Assembly (NCBI RefSeq): GCF_019396385.1
Contig: NZ_JAHKRN010000001.1
Coordinates: 310,001 to 374,000 of the forward strand
Source: Nonomuraea harbinensis
GTDB taxonomy: Bacteria > Actinomycetota > Actinomycetes > Streptosporangiales > Streptosporangiaceae
Direction: 5' to 3'
Length of the DNA: 64,000 nucleotides
The notes beneath the pieces are model-generated. The model was given only the letters and a program-made list of their open reading frames with translations. It was not told the DNA's origin and did no database searches. Positions 40,219 to 47,877 of the stretch are shown piece after piece; position 1 is the stretch's first letter, and each line of letters starts with the position of its first letter. The translations under genes were made by a program, and so were the position numbers.

Positions 40219-42017
40219 CGACCGGCAGGCGGGTGGCTCTCGCCGCCTGGCGGCTGGCCTGGCGGTTCGCGGCGCGTACGACCATCGCCCAGCTCGTGCT
40301 CACGGTGCTGGGCGCGGGTGCGCCGGTCGCCGTCGCCTGGCTGACGAAGATCGTCTTCGATCAGCTGAGCGCCCCCGGCGGGCCCGCGGACCTGACGGGG
40401 CCGATCGCCGGCCTGGTCGCCGCGGGCATCCTGACGGCCCTGCTGGCGCAGGTGCTGCGCTACCTGCGGGCCGAACAGGGACGGATCGTCGCACTCGCCG
40501 CCCTCGACCAGCTCTACGCGGCGGTCAACCGGCTGGTCGGTCTGGGACGGTTCGAGGACCCGCAGTTCGCGGACCGGTTGCGCTTCGCCCGTCACGCCGG
40601 CGGCTCAGGACCGGCCGAGATCGTGGCCGTGAGCCTGAACCTGCTGCAGCAAGTCCTGGTGACCGCCGGGTTCGTCGTCTCACTGGTCACCGTCAGCCCC
40701 GTTCTGGCGGTCGTCGTCCTGGTCGGCGCGCTCCCCGCGGTCGGCGCCGAGTTCGCGCTCGCCCGCCGGCGGGCCGAGACCATGAACACCGTGGGGCCGC
40801 ACGAACGGCGCGAGCTGTTCTACGGCCAGCTGCTGTCCGACGTCGAGGCGGCCACCGAGGTGCGGCTGTTCGGCGTCGGCTCCTTCCTCCGGGGACGGAT
40901 GCTCGGCGAACGCCGTACCGCGAACCGGGTGGAGCGGGCCATGGACCGGCGGGCCCTGAGCACGGAGGCGCTGCTGACCATGCTCTCGACCGGGGTGGCG
41001 GGCGGCTGCCTGGTCTGGGTGGTCAACGCCGCGGCCGCCGGAACGGTCACCGTCGGTGACGTGGCCATGCTGGTCGCCGCGGTGGCCGCGGTGCAGGCGG
41101 CGCTGCTCGGCGTCGTGCGCGACCTGGCCGGAGCGCACACCCAGCTGCTGATGTTCGGTCACTACCTCGCCGTCGTGGAAGCGGAGCAGGACCTGCCGGT
41201 GCCGGCCCGTCCCCGTCCGGTGGAACCGTTGCGGCACGGCATCGAGCTGCGGGACGTCTGGTTCCGCTACCGGGAGGACCTCCCGTGGGTGCTGCGCGGC
41301 GTCACCGTGACGATCCCGAAGGGCCGGGCGGTGGCCCTCGCCGGATACAACGGCGCCGGCAAGAGCACGATCATCAAGCTCCTGTGCCGCTTCTACGACC
41401 CGGACCGCGGCGAGATCCTCTGGGACGGCGTCAACCTGCGCGACCTCGACCCGGCGCAGCTGCGCGCCCGGATCGCGGGCGTCTTCCAGGACTTCGTCTC
41501 CTACGAGCTGTCGGCCGCCGAGAACATCGGCATCGGTGACGCGGAGGCCCTGACGGACCGGCCACGCATCGAGGCCGCCGCGCGGGACGCGGGGGTGCAC
41601 GACATCCTCAGCGGGCTCCCGCACGGGTACGACACGCTGCTCAGCCGCATCTACTTCGCCGGCGACGAGCTCAACGGGACGACCCCGGGCACCACGCTCT
41701 CCGGCGGGCAGTGGCAACGGGTCGCCATCGCCCGCAGCTTCCTGCGCGGCGGCCGTGACCTGCTCATCCTCGACGAGCCGAGCGCCCGCCTCGACGCCGA
41801 GGCCGAACACGAGATCCACCAGGGCTTCCGGCGGTTGCGCGACGGCGGCACCAGCCTGCTGGTGTCGCACCGGCTCGGCACGATCCGGGACGCGGACCTG
41901 ATCCTGGTGCTCGACGGCGGCACCGTGGCGCAAGCCGGACGGCACGACGAGCTGGTCGAGGCAGGAGGGCTCTACGCCGAGCTGTTCTCCCTCCAAGCCG
42001 CCGGATATCGGGATTGA
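40215..42017 (+). CDS. ABC transporter, fused permease and ATPase (peptide-exporter type)
   Basis: The protein has 600 residues: six membrane helices (to about residue 310) and an ATPase domain with Walker A GYNGAGKST (about 376-384), signature LSGGQ (about 494), Walker B LLILDEPSARLD (about 515) and an H-loop in LLVSHRLGTI. It lacks an N-terminal C39 peptidase, so leader removal must be done by another protease; a signal-peptidase-like gene is present two genes on. Half-size exporters of this type carry ribosomal peptides and lipids. Coupled to the thioredoxin gene and followed by the cysteine-rich peptide gene. Confidence 0.88.
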   Translation: MTTGRRVALAAWRLAWRFAARTTIAQLVLTVLGAGAPVAVAWLTKIVFDQLSAPGGPADLTGPIAGLVAAGILTALLAQVLRYLRAEQGRIVALAALDQLYAAVNRLVGLGRFEDPQFADRLRFARHAGGSGPAEIVAVSLNLLQQVLVTAGFVVSLVTVSPVLAVVVLVGALPAVGAEFALARRRAETMNTVGPHERRELFYGQLLSDVEAATEVRLFGVGSFLRGRMLGERRTANRVERAMDRRALSTEALLTMLSTGVAGGCLVWVVNAAAAGTVTVGDVAMLVAAVAAVQAALLGVVRDLAGAHTQLLMFGHYLAVVEAEQDLPVPARPRPVEPLRHGIELRDVWFRYREDLPWVLRGVTVTIPKGRAVALAGYNGAGKSTIIKLLCRFYDPDRGEILWDGVNLRDLDPAQLRARIAGVFQDFVSYELSAAENIGIGDAEALTDRPRIEAAARDAGVHDILSGLPHGYDTLLSRIYFAGDELNGTTPGTTLSGGQWQRVAIARSFLRGGRDLLILDEPSARLDAEAEHEIHQGFRRLRDGGTSLLVSHRLGTIRDADLILVLDGGTVAQAGRHDELVEAGGLYAELFSLQAAGYRD

Positions 42018-42043
42018 CCCGGACCTGAATGGATCTTTACTGT
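42014..42043 (+). promoter_or_regulatory. Candidate promoter for the cysteine-rich peptide gene
   Basis: TTGACC (42014-42019) overlaps the stop codon of the ABC gene and is 18 bases from TACTGT (42038-42043). Start of transcription near 42050 would leave a leader of about 70 bases containing the dyad GACGCC-TACC-GGCGTC and GGGAG before ATG 42122. Confidence 0.4.
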
Positions 42044-42121
42044 AGGTCGAAACGGGTCAAGATCGGGCGACGCCTACCGGCGTCAAGGAAACGGCCCGTG
42101 AACCTCACAAGGGAGTAGAGC

Positions 42122-42328
42122 ATGCTGCGACTCTTCAACACCCTCGGCGACCGTATGTTGTCGGCTTTCGTGCCCAAGGTCACCGCTCAAGCCGCCTGCA
42201 CGACCTGGAAGGAATTCTGCTACTGCAGCGGCGTCTATTCCATCTCCCGGTGGTGCGACCGCGGTTGCGACAGCAGCCAGACGACCTGCGGGCCCTGCAA
42301 CGTAAGAGGGGCCAAGTACAGCTGCTAG
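42122..42328 (+). CDS. Leader-bearing cysteine-rich peptide (68 aa, 8 Cys), candidate exported product
   Basis: ATG 42122 follows GGGAGTAGAGC. Residues 1-24 (MLRLFNTLGDRMLSAFVPKV then TAQA) form an amphipathic leader ending in an A-x-A-like site; the remaining 44 residues contain all eight cysteines (26, 33, 35, 45, 49, 56, 59, 68), with motifs CYC, CDRGC, CGPC and a terminal Cys. Codon choice is ordinary for the genome. Position between a redox pair plus ABC exporter and a signal-peptidase-like gene points to a disulfide-stabilised secreted peptide whose maturation genes surround it. I do not recognise the family; antimicrobial or signalling activity is inference. Confidence 0.75.
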   Translation: MLRLFNTLGDRMLSAFVPKVTAQAACTTWKEFCYCSGVYSISRWCDRGCDSSQTTCGPCNVRGAKYSC

Positions 42329-42348
42329 CCGACACGTAGGGCGCGAGT

Positions 42349-42373
42349 GGCCGCCGGCCCGGAGCCGGTGGCC
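42349..42373 (+). terminator. Hairpin after the cysteine-rich peptide gene
   Basis: GGCCGCCGGC (42349-42358) pairs with GCCGGTGGCC (42364-42373) with one mismatch and a 5-base loop. No T-run follows. It could limit read-through into the peptidase gene and so raise peptide expression over the enzyme. Confidence 0.4.
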
Positions 42374-42407
42374 GCTTCCGCGTCAGCGCTCCCTGAACCC
42401 CGCACCG

Positions 42408-42854
42408 ATGAGTGAGGCGCCTTCCGTGCAGGTCGTGATCGCAGTGCTCCTGGCCGGTGCCGGCGTGGCGGCCCTCGCCGCGGTGCTGCGGCGCAGGTTC
42501 GTGCTGGCCACGGTCGCGGGCTTCAGCATGGCGCCCACCTTGCGTCCCGGCGACCGTCTCCTCGTACGCCGCGCGCCCCTGTCACGCCTGAGCGTGGGCG
42601 ACATCGTGGTGGTCGTGCCGGACGCCCGGATGGCGGACCCGCGCCACCCCGCGGGGTACGTGATCAAACGGCTGGCCGCCGTACCGGGGGACCCCGTACC
42701 GGATCACGTACCGTCGCCCGCGCACGAACGCATCCCACCGGGCCGGATGGCGATCCTGGGAGACAACCCCGACGCCAGCCGCGACTCGCGGGACTACGGC
42801 CTGGTCACCCAGGAGCAGCTCGTCGGCGTCGTCGTACGCGCCATCGGCACCTGA
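42408..42854 (+). CDS. Signal peptidase I-like protease (S26 family)
   Basis: The protein has 148 residues with one N-terminal helix (about 8-28). The catalytic Ser40 lies in VAGFSMAPTLRPGDRLL and the general-base Lys87 in GYVIKRLAAVPGD; the C-terminal ILGDNPDASRDSRDYG segment matches box E. It is shorter than housekeeping signal peptidases. Located 80 bases after the cysteine-rich peptide gene it is the obvious candidate to remove that peptide's leader. ATG 42408 has no clear ribosome site; a GTG a few codons later is possible. Confidence 0.85.
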   Translation: MSEAPSVQVVIAVLLAGAGVAALAAVLRRRFVLATVAGFSMAPTLRPGDRLLVRRAPLSRLSVGDIVVVVPDARMADPRHPAGYVIKRLAAVPGDPVPDHVPSPAHERIPPGRMAILGDNPDASRDSRDYGLVTQEQLVGVVVRAIGT

Positions 42855-42962
42855 ACCCCTGACGCCGATTCTGCGGCGAGAATTCTCGCGGAACCTGTCG
42901 AGGATCGGTGCCGCCCGTTCGTCACCCGGACGACGCAGTTCTGTCGACCACGAGGAGTGACG

Positions 42963-43328
42963 ATGAAGTACGCGATGCTGATCTTCGGCGACGACCGCGA
43001 GTGGAGCGGGCTGTCCCCGGCCGAGGAGCAGGACGCGATGAAGCAGGTCTACGACTGGTACGAGCGGTGGCAGCCGACCGGCAAGATCGCTGACGGCGGC
43101 GCCGAGCTGCAGCCCCGGGAGACGGCGAAGACCGTGCGCGCCGACGGGACCGGTCAGCCGATGATCAGCGACGGGCCGTACCTGGAACTCAAGGAGGTCA
43201 TCGGCGCGGTCGTCATGCTGGAGTGCGACGACGTCGACGAGGCCGCGCGGATCGCGGCCACCTGGCCGCTCACGGCCGGCATGAGCGCGCTGGAGGTCCG
43301 TCCGGTGATGAGCCGCGAACAGCTCTGA
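42963..43328 (+). CDS. YciI-family (DGPF-type) protein
   Basis: ATG 42963 follows GAGGAGTGACG; 121 residues. The sequence MKYAMLIFGDD and the conserved ISDGPYLELKEVIGAVVMLEC segment are typical of YciI-like DGPF proteins. In many actinomycetes such genes sit beside ECF42 sigma factors, as here with the convergent gene. The biochemical role of the family is not established; it may be a small-molecule sensor or enzyme in the regulon. Confidence 0.88.
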   Translation: MKYAMLIFGDDREWSGLSPAEEQDAMKQVYDWYERWQPTGKIADGGAELQPRETAKTVRADGTGQPMISDGPYLELKEVIGAVVMLECDDVDEAARIAATWPLTAGMSALEVRPVMSREQL

Positions 43329-43332
43329 CGCT

Positions 43333-43358
43333 GGGCGCCGGTCTCACAGCCGGCGCCC
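43333..43358. terminator. Bidirectional hairpin between YciI and ECF42 genes
   Basis: GGGCGCCGG (43333-43341) and CCGGCGCCC (43350-43358) form a perfect 9-bp stem between the convergent stops, extending into the last codons of the sigma gene. Confidence 0.55.
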
Positions 43359-44552
43359 CAGCTCACCCACTCGACGCGACATCAGCTCCCGTTCGGCCGG
43401 GTTCGTCGCCAGCTCCAGAGCCCGCTCCGCCGCCGTCAGCGCCTCGGCCGTACGGTCGAGCGCGGCCAGCAGGTCGGCCCGGGCGGCGTGCCACAGGTGA
43501 TAGCCGGCGAGCCGGGCCCCGAGCGCGTCGACCTCGTCCAGCGCCGGAGCCGGGCCCACCGCGAACCGCGTGGCCACCGCCCGGTTCAGCAGCACCACCG
43601 GAGACGGGTCCAACGCGTACAGCCGGTCGTACAACCCCCGCACGCCGGCCCAGTCGGTGGCCTCGTACGAGACGGCCAGGGCGTGGAGCGCGGCGATGCC
43701 CGCCTGCACCTGGTACGGCCCGGGCCGGCCCTGGCGCACCGCCGCCCGCAGCCGCAGCGCCGCCCGTCCGATCGCCGCCCTGTCCCACAGTCGCCGGTCC
43801 TGCCGGCCGAGCAGCACGATGCGGCCCCGCGAGTCGAACCGCGCGTCGACGCGGGCTTGGTGCAGCTCCAGCAACGCCGCCAGACCCGCGGCCTCCGGCT
43901 CACGGGGCAGCAGCCCGGCGAGCTGGCGCGCCAGCTCGACCCCCTCGCGGGCCAGCTCGCGCCGCTGGGCGGACCGGCCACTGGGCAGATAGCCCTCGTT
44001 GAACACGAGATAGATCACCGCGAGCACGGTCGGCAGCCGGTCGACGTACTCATGCGGCTGGGGCACCTCGAACCGGATGCCGCGCTTCCGCAGCTGACGC
44101 TTGGCCCGGGAGAGCCGCTGCGCCATCGTCGGCAGCGGCACCAGGAACGCGGCCGCGATCTCGGCCGTACTCAGGCCACCGGCGGCGTACAGCGTCAGCG
44201 CGACCCGGGCCGGCTCGGGGAGGTCTGGATGGCAACACGCGAACACCATCGCCAGCCGATCGTCCACGCCCGGTTCAGGCGGCGCTTCCGCCGCCAGCCG
44301 CGCCATCTTCTCCCGGCCGACGGCGTCACGGCGCAGCCGGTCCAGCGCCCTGCGCCAGCCCGTGGTGACCAGCCAGCCGGTGGGGCTGTCCGGCACACCC
44401 TCGTCGGGCCAGCGCCTGAGCGCCTCGGCCAGCGCGTCCGACAACCCCTCTTCGGCCCGGTCGAAGTCGCCGAGCCGCCGGCTGAGCGCGCCGAGCATGC
44501 CGGCCGCGTCCGTCCGCCAGATCCGGTCCAGCAGTTCCGCCACGTCACTCAC
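43344..44552 (-). CDS. ECF42-type RNA polymerase sigma factor (DUF6596 C-terminal extension)
   Basis: GTG 44552 begins VSDVAELLDRIWRTDAAGMLGALSRR; 402 residues. Sigma region 2 (LGDFDRAEEGLSDALAEALRRWP) and region 4 (LTLYAAGGLSTAEIAAAFLVPLPTMAQRLSRAKRQLRKRG) are followed by a long TPR-like C-terminal domain (about 190-402) found in ECF42 members, which replaces an anti-sigma factor. The neighbouring YciI gene is the characteristic partner. A 13-bp inverted repeat lies in the divergent region upstream. Confidence 0.9.
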   Translation of the reverse strand: MSDVAELLDRIWRTDAAGMLGALSRRLGDFDRAEEGLSDALAEALRRWPDEGVPDSPTGWLVTTGWRRALDRLRRDAVGREKMARLAAEAPPEPGVDDRLAMVFACCHPDLPEPARVALTLYAAGGLSTAEIAAAFLVPLPTMAQRLSRAKRQLRKRGIRFEVPQPHEYVDRLPTVLAVIYLVFNEGYLPSGRSAQRRELAREGVELARQLAGLLPREPEAAGLAALLELHQARVDARFDSRGRIVLLGRQDRRLWDRAAIGRAALRLRAAVRQGRPGPYQVQAGIAALHALAVSYEATDWAGVRGLYDRLYALDPSPVVLLNRAVATRFAVGPAPALDEVDALGARLAGYHLWHAARADLLAALDRTAEALTAAERALELATNPAERELMSRRVGELGRRL

Positions 44553-44592
44553 CGCACCAGTCTGCAATCCTCACCGTACGGAGCGGTCACGC

Positions 44593-44639
44593 CTACCGCG
44601 GACGCAGTAGATTCGCCGTTCGTGCGGCGTCCGCGGTAG
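44593..44639. repeat. Perfect 13-bp inverted repeat upstream of the ECF42 and DUF6223 genes
   Basis: CTACCGCGGACGC (44593-44605) and GCGTCCGCGGTAG (44627-44639) are separated by 21 bases. Location between divergent genes suits an operator or a leader hairpin. Confidence 0.5.
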
Positions 44640-44727
44640 GGAGAGATGTCTCCGTCAGCGGGATGACCGGCGGCGGGTCCAGCGGACATAGTTCTTGGCG
44701 TCCAAGCGGGAAGCGGAGGAGCGCCTC

Positions 44728-45138
44728 ATGTCCGTCCTACTCGACCTCGCCGCACAGGTGGCCTCGCCCGTGTGTACGACACCGGCGGAATGCGCGGACC
44801 AGGGTGTCGATACGTTCCTCGGAACCCCTGAACGCGTCTGGGCCAGCGTGGCCGCACTGGTGGCGGTGGGCGGTGTGGTCATCGGCTGGCCGGCGTGGCG
44901 CTCCGTCCGCCGGGCAGGCAGCGGCGGGAGGAGGAGAGCCATCGCGGCCCTGGTGATGGGGCTCGTCGGCGGGCTCAACGGCGCGGTGAAACTGGCCGTC
45001 GCCGACGGCGGTCTCGGCACCGGCAACGGAGTGTTCGGGGCGGCCATGGCCCTGGCGCTGGGGCTGGCCGGCGCGGCCCTCGGCGGGCTGGCCCTGGCCC
45101 GCTCCCGCCCCTCACCGGTCACGCCGCCACTAAATTGA
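44728..45138 (+). CDS. DUF6223-family membrane protein
   Basis: ATG 44728 follows GGAGGAGCGCCTC; 136 residues. After a short hydrophobic start and CTTPAECADQ, three hydrophobic helices occur (about 45-62, 73-90, 100-122), with the segment GTPERVWASVAALVAVGGVVIG and ALALGLAGAALGGLALARS characteristic of the family. Function unknown. It ends four bases before the GNAT gene and is probably co-transcribed with it. Confidence 0.75.
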   Translation: MSVLLDLAAQVASPVCTTPAECADQGVDTFLGTPERVWASVAALVAVGGVVIGWPAWRSVRRAGSGGRRRAIAALVMGLVGGLNGAVKLAVADGGLGTGNGVFGAAMALALGLAGAALGGLALARSRPSPVTPPLN

Positions 45139-45142
45139 CCGC

Positions 45143-45691
45143 ATGACCGAACTCGGACCCGTCGCCTGGCCGCCCGCCCCCATCAAGACCGAGCGGCTCG
45201 TCCTCCGTGAGCCCGAGGCCCGGGACCGTACAGCGATCATCGAGCTGTTCACCTCGCCCGAGGTGGGCACCTACATCGGTGGCCCTCGACCGCGTGACGA
45301 GTTCGAGCGCGCGTTGCCTGCCGTGCCCCGGCGCCGCCCCGGCCTTTTCGTGGCTGATCTCGACGAGTCGATGATCGGCATCGTCGACATCAAACGGCGC
45401 GACGCCGACCGTCCGGGTCGCGTCCGTCCGGACGGCGGTGAGGTCGAGCTCGGTTACATGTTCCTGCCGGAGGCGTGGGGACACGGGTACGCCGCCGAGG
45501 CGTGCGCGGCGGCACTCGACTGGGTCGCCGACGCGCTTCCCCGCGAGCCGGTGGTGCTCACCACCCAGACCGCCAACGACCGCTCGATGCGCCTCGCGGC
45601 GAAGCTGGGGTTCACCGAGGTGGCACGGTTCGAGGAGTACGACGCCGAGCAGTGGTTCGGCGTGTGGATCCCGATCACACTGTCCGGTTGA
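45143..45691 (+). CDS. GNAT-family N-acetyltransferase (RimJ/RimL-like)
   Basis: The protein has 182 residues. It starts with IKTERLVLREPEARDRTAIIELF, and has the central VELGYMFLPEAWGHGYAAEACAAAL acetyl-CoA loop and the TTQTANDRSMRLAAKLGFTEVARF C-terminal part. It is similar to acetyltransferases that act on protein N-termini or small molecules. The stop codon lies inside the first unit of a 33-bp tandem repeat. Confidence 0.88.
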   Translation: MTELGPVAWPPAPIKTERLVLREPEARDRTAIIELFTSPEVGTYIGGPRPRDEFERALPAVPRRRPGLFVADLDESMIGIVDIKRRDADRPGRVRPDGGEVELGYMFLPEAWGHGYAAEACAAALDWVADALPREPVVLTTQTANDRSMRLAAKLGFTEVARFEEYDAEQWFGVWIPITLSG

Positions 45692-45747
45692 TCAGAGCCA
45701 GTACGGCCGGCCGCGTCCGGTTGATCAGGGCCAGTACGGCCGGCCGC
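45682..45747 (+). repeat. Two tandem copies of a 33-bp unit
   Basis: The unit beginning GTCCGGTTGATCAGAGCCAG (45682) is repeated at 45715 with a single A-to-G change. The first copy contains the stop codon of the GNAT gene. The array marks the left edge of a deletion-scarred kinase/regulator region. Confidence 0.8.
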
Positions 45748-45769
45748 ATCACGCCCGCGTGGCACAGGA

Positions 45770-46137
45770 GCCCCGGCGGCCGTCTCCAGCACGAACAGGC
45801 GCTCGCCGGCCTGGTCGCGGCTCTGGCCCTGGTGCGGGGCGCCATCCCGTTCGCCGCGTCACAGACGGTGGTCGACTTCGCGTTCACCGGGCTGATCACG
45901 CTCGCGCCCTGGCTCGCGGACCGCGGAGCTGCGGTTCCTGCCGGGCCTCGATGGAGTTCCCGCGGCCGGGGCCCCGTCCTTCCCTGGCCCGGCTCGGCGA
46001 CATGCGTGCCGCCGGCGTGCTGGTCGAGCTGACGGTCACAGGCTCGGTCGGCGGACTGCCGCCGGCGGTCAACCTGGCCGCCTACCGGATCGCTCAGGAG
46101 TCCCTCACGAACGTCATGCGGCACGCCACGGGGCGCC
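45770..46137 (+). pseudogene. Broken histidine kinase (membrane piece and part of the ATPase domain)
   Basis: One frame reads ALVRGAIPFAASQTVVDFAF then TGLITLAPWLA, a kinase membrane region; after a frame change (about 45970-45990) another frame reads RAAGVLVELTVTG and PPAVNLAAYRIAQESLTNVMRHA, the N-box of a NarL-type ATPase domain. The phospho-acceptor helix and the G-boxes are gone. The sequence then switches without a stop into a response regulator in a third register. Confidence 0.6.
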
Positions 46138-46569
46138 AAGGTCCTGATACTCACCACCTTCGACGACGACGCCCTCGTCCACGACGCGCTGCGCGCCGGC
46201 GCCAGCGGGTTCCTCCTCAAGGACGTGGACCCTCCCGACCTCGTCCATGCCTGCCGGACCGTCGTCCGTGACGAGGCGCTGCTCGCGCCGGCCATCACCC
46301 GCAGGCTCATCGAACGGTTCCTCGCCACCCCGCCTCCGGGCCGCCCGCCGGCCGCGTTCTCCCGGCTGACGGCGCGCGAGCTCGAGGTGTTCACGCTGAT
46401 GGCTCGGGGCCTGGACAACCAGGAGGTCGCCGACCGGCTGGTGATCTCCGCCACGACCGTACGGACGCATATCACCCGCATACTCGCCAAACTCGGTCTG
46501 CGCGACCGGGTGCACGCCGTGGTCCTCGGCTACGAGTCCGGGCTGGTCCGCCCCGGCGAGGGCGGCTGA
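46138..46569 (+). pseudogene. Response regulator lacking the first half of its receiver
   Basis: The fragment starts at KVLILTTFDDDALVHDALRAG, so the acidic pocket and phospho-acceptor Asp are missing, and continues through GFLLKDV and a complete LuxR helix-turn-helix (LTARELEVFTLMARG to TTVRTHITRILAKLGL). An internal in-frame start could give a free DNA-binding domain, but a normal phospho-switch is impossible. A deletion of roughly 1 kb fused kinase and regulator. Confidence 0.65.
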
Positions 46570-46770
46570 TCAGATCCGCTCCTTGCGCTTCGGCAGCGCA
46601 AGGCATCCCCGACGGGCCCTCAGCACTGACACAGACTGCAAGAGACGCCGATCCGCCTCAGGCGGAAGCAGTCGCAGTTGGTCCACTGCGACCCCGTCAC
46701 GCGCGCCGCAAGCTGATCAGCCCGCTGCCGTTGATCGGACCTTACAGCGAAAGCACTCCTGGAGCGCTTT

Positions 46771-46980
46771 TCAGTACTGCCACTTCTCATTTCGGCGGTG
46801 CCTGGTCGGCTCCGGCTCCTCGCCCCGCAGCAGGGTCAGCCGCACGCGCTGCCGGGCCTTCCGCTCAGCGATGTTCGCGTCTTTCCCGATGCCCTCATAG
46901 GACCCGCCGACGTCATGCCTGAAGCGGCGGCCGTCCTGCTCCTGAATGCGTAACGGCATGGTGTTATCGGTCCGGCTCAC
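46771..46980 (-). CDS. Small basic protein (69 aa) of mobile-element type
   Basis: GTG 46980 begins VSRTDNTMPLRIQEQDGRRF; the rest is charged and ends with a run of Arg-rich repeats (LLRGEEPEPTRHRRNEKWQY). Short proteins with this RTDNTMPLR start and basic tail occur next to transfer genes of integrative actinomycete elements. No transfer genes remain here. Moderate to low confidence that it is expressed. Confidence 0.4.
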   Translation of the reverse strand: MSRTDNTMPLRIQEQDGRRFRHDVGGSYEGIGKDANIAERKARQRVRLTLLRGEEPEPTRHRRNEKWQY

Positions 46981-47029
46981 ACCGGGAATTCTGGCAGCCG
47001 CACAGATGCACATGCCACCACCTGTTGCC

Positions 47030-47116
47030 GGCAAACGCCCCGGGAGCGACAATCGCTACGGGGCATTCTTGCTGTTCAGACGAGGTGGTCAGGGGCGGGG
47101 CCGAACCGCCGATCCG
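47030..47116. repeat. Island-border repeat A, left copy (tRNA 3' end plus hairpin)
   Basis: This segment closely matches 59849-59932. It contains a hairpin (GCCCCGGG-GCGACAATCGCT-ACGGGGC type) and, on the minus strand, the T-arm and acceptor end of a tRNA (47086-47110: GGCGG-loop-CCGCC then CCTGACC-A). The anticodon part is missing here. It lies in the same orientation as the right copy, as attL/attR repeats do. Confidence 0.6.
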
Positions 47117-47127
47117 CGGCAACGTGA

Positions 47128-47433
47128 TCAGTCGACGCACATCGCGTTATGGGTGGACTCGAAGACCCATGTGCCGCCACCTGGAGAGGAATAGATCAAC
47201 AGCGTGCTATAGGTCCCAGGGGTGCAGTCGTGGCCGACCGCGAGGACGTCTTGTCGAGCCCGCTGTTCGGCCGCCGCTAACCCGGCCGCGTAGGTGTTGC
47301 CCGCCCCCCGACCAGTGGCGCTGCGGGGGGTGTCATAGCCATCGGCGTGCGCGGCCAAGGGCGCGGTCGCCAGGCCGACCGCCACCACCGCTGAGACGAG
47401 ACCGAGCCGGCGGAGCCAACTGACTTTCTGCAT
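47128..47433 (-). CDS. Small secreted protein of unknown function (101 aa)
   Basis: ATG 47433 follows GGAGAAGC. A signal peptide (MQKVSWLRRLGLVSAVVAV to AAHAD) is cleaved near residue 31. The mature 70 residues include AAGLAAAEQRARQDVLAVGHDC, TYSTLLIYSSPGGGTW and a C-terminal MCVD; the two cysteines probably form a disulfide. It begins just inside the left border repeat. I recognise no family. Confidence 0.65.
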   Translation of the reverse strand: MQKVSWLRRLGLVSAVVAVGLATAPLAAHADGYDTPRSATGRGAGNTYAAGLAAAEQRARQDVLAVGHDCTPGTYSTLLIYSSPGGGTWVFESTHNAMCVD

Positions 47434-47877
47434 GCTTCTCCGAAACGCATGGCCAAGGGCACTCTGGGGAGTCAGTCTTCGATTGTTCGTACGGGCCGGT
47501 TTCCGCACCCGATGATGTAAGTTTCATCCGCCGTTGGAAGTCATGCGGGGCAAGTGGAACGGCGGGCAGCTAATGCGCGGACGCCCTCAAGCTCGGTGGT
47601 TCATGGTGCTGCCCGGGGCCTGTATCGGAAGTCGGTCGGGAGTCGCTGAGCTGTGGCGGTCAACCCACCCGACCGGTTTCCTGCGATCTCCTGGTCGATC
47701 TTCACGTAGAGTGCGATCAAGAGGGTCCAGAGGCTTGTCCTCATGTACGGATCATTGAGGCCCTCGCTCCTGTCGCGGGCCGGAACTCGGGATCTCCTCC
47801 TCCGGATGACCGCCGATCACACCATCTGACAAAGCGGGCTGGGCCGCGTCCATGTCCGAGACGTACGAAGGCGGTCG
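47434..47877. other. Gene-poor segment holding a transposase fragment
   Basis: Besides the transposase remnant (47601-47744, minus strand) and the promoter area of the kinase-like gene I see nothing coding in these 444 bases. Base composition is lower in GC than the flanks. Confidence 0.5.
47601..47744 (-). pseudogene. N-terminal fragment of a DDE transposase
   Basis: ATG 47744 opens MRTSLWTLLIALYVKIDQEI, matching the LATALYVKIDDLL start of a common actinomycete transposase group. Recognisable sequence ends near residue 23 (about 47675); the frame then closes after 47 codons at 47601. No inverted repeats or remaining body of the element are visible. Confidence 0.4.

Noticed and set aside
46660-46690. 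Short TCCGCC-TCA-GGCGGA hairpin as a further tRNA anticodon-arm remnant
   Set aside because: The loop has only three bases and no neighbouring T-arm, so a tRNA origin is not supported.
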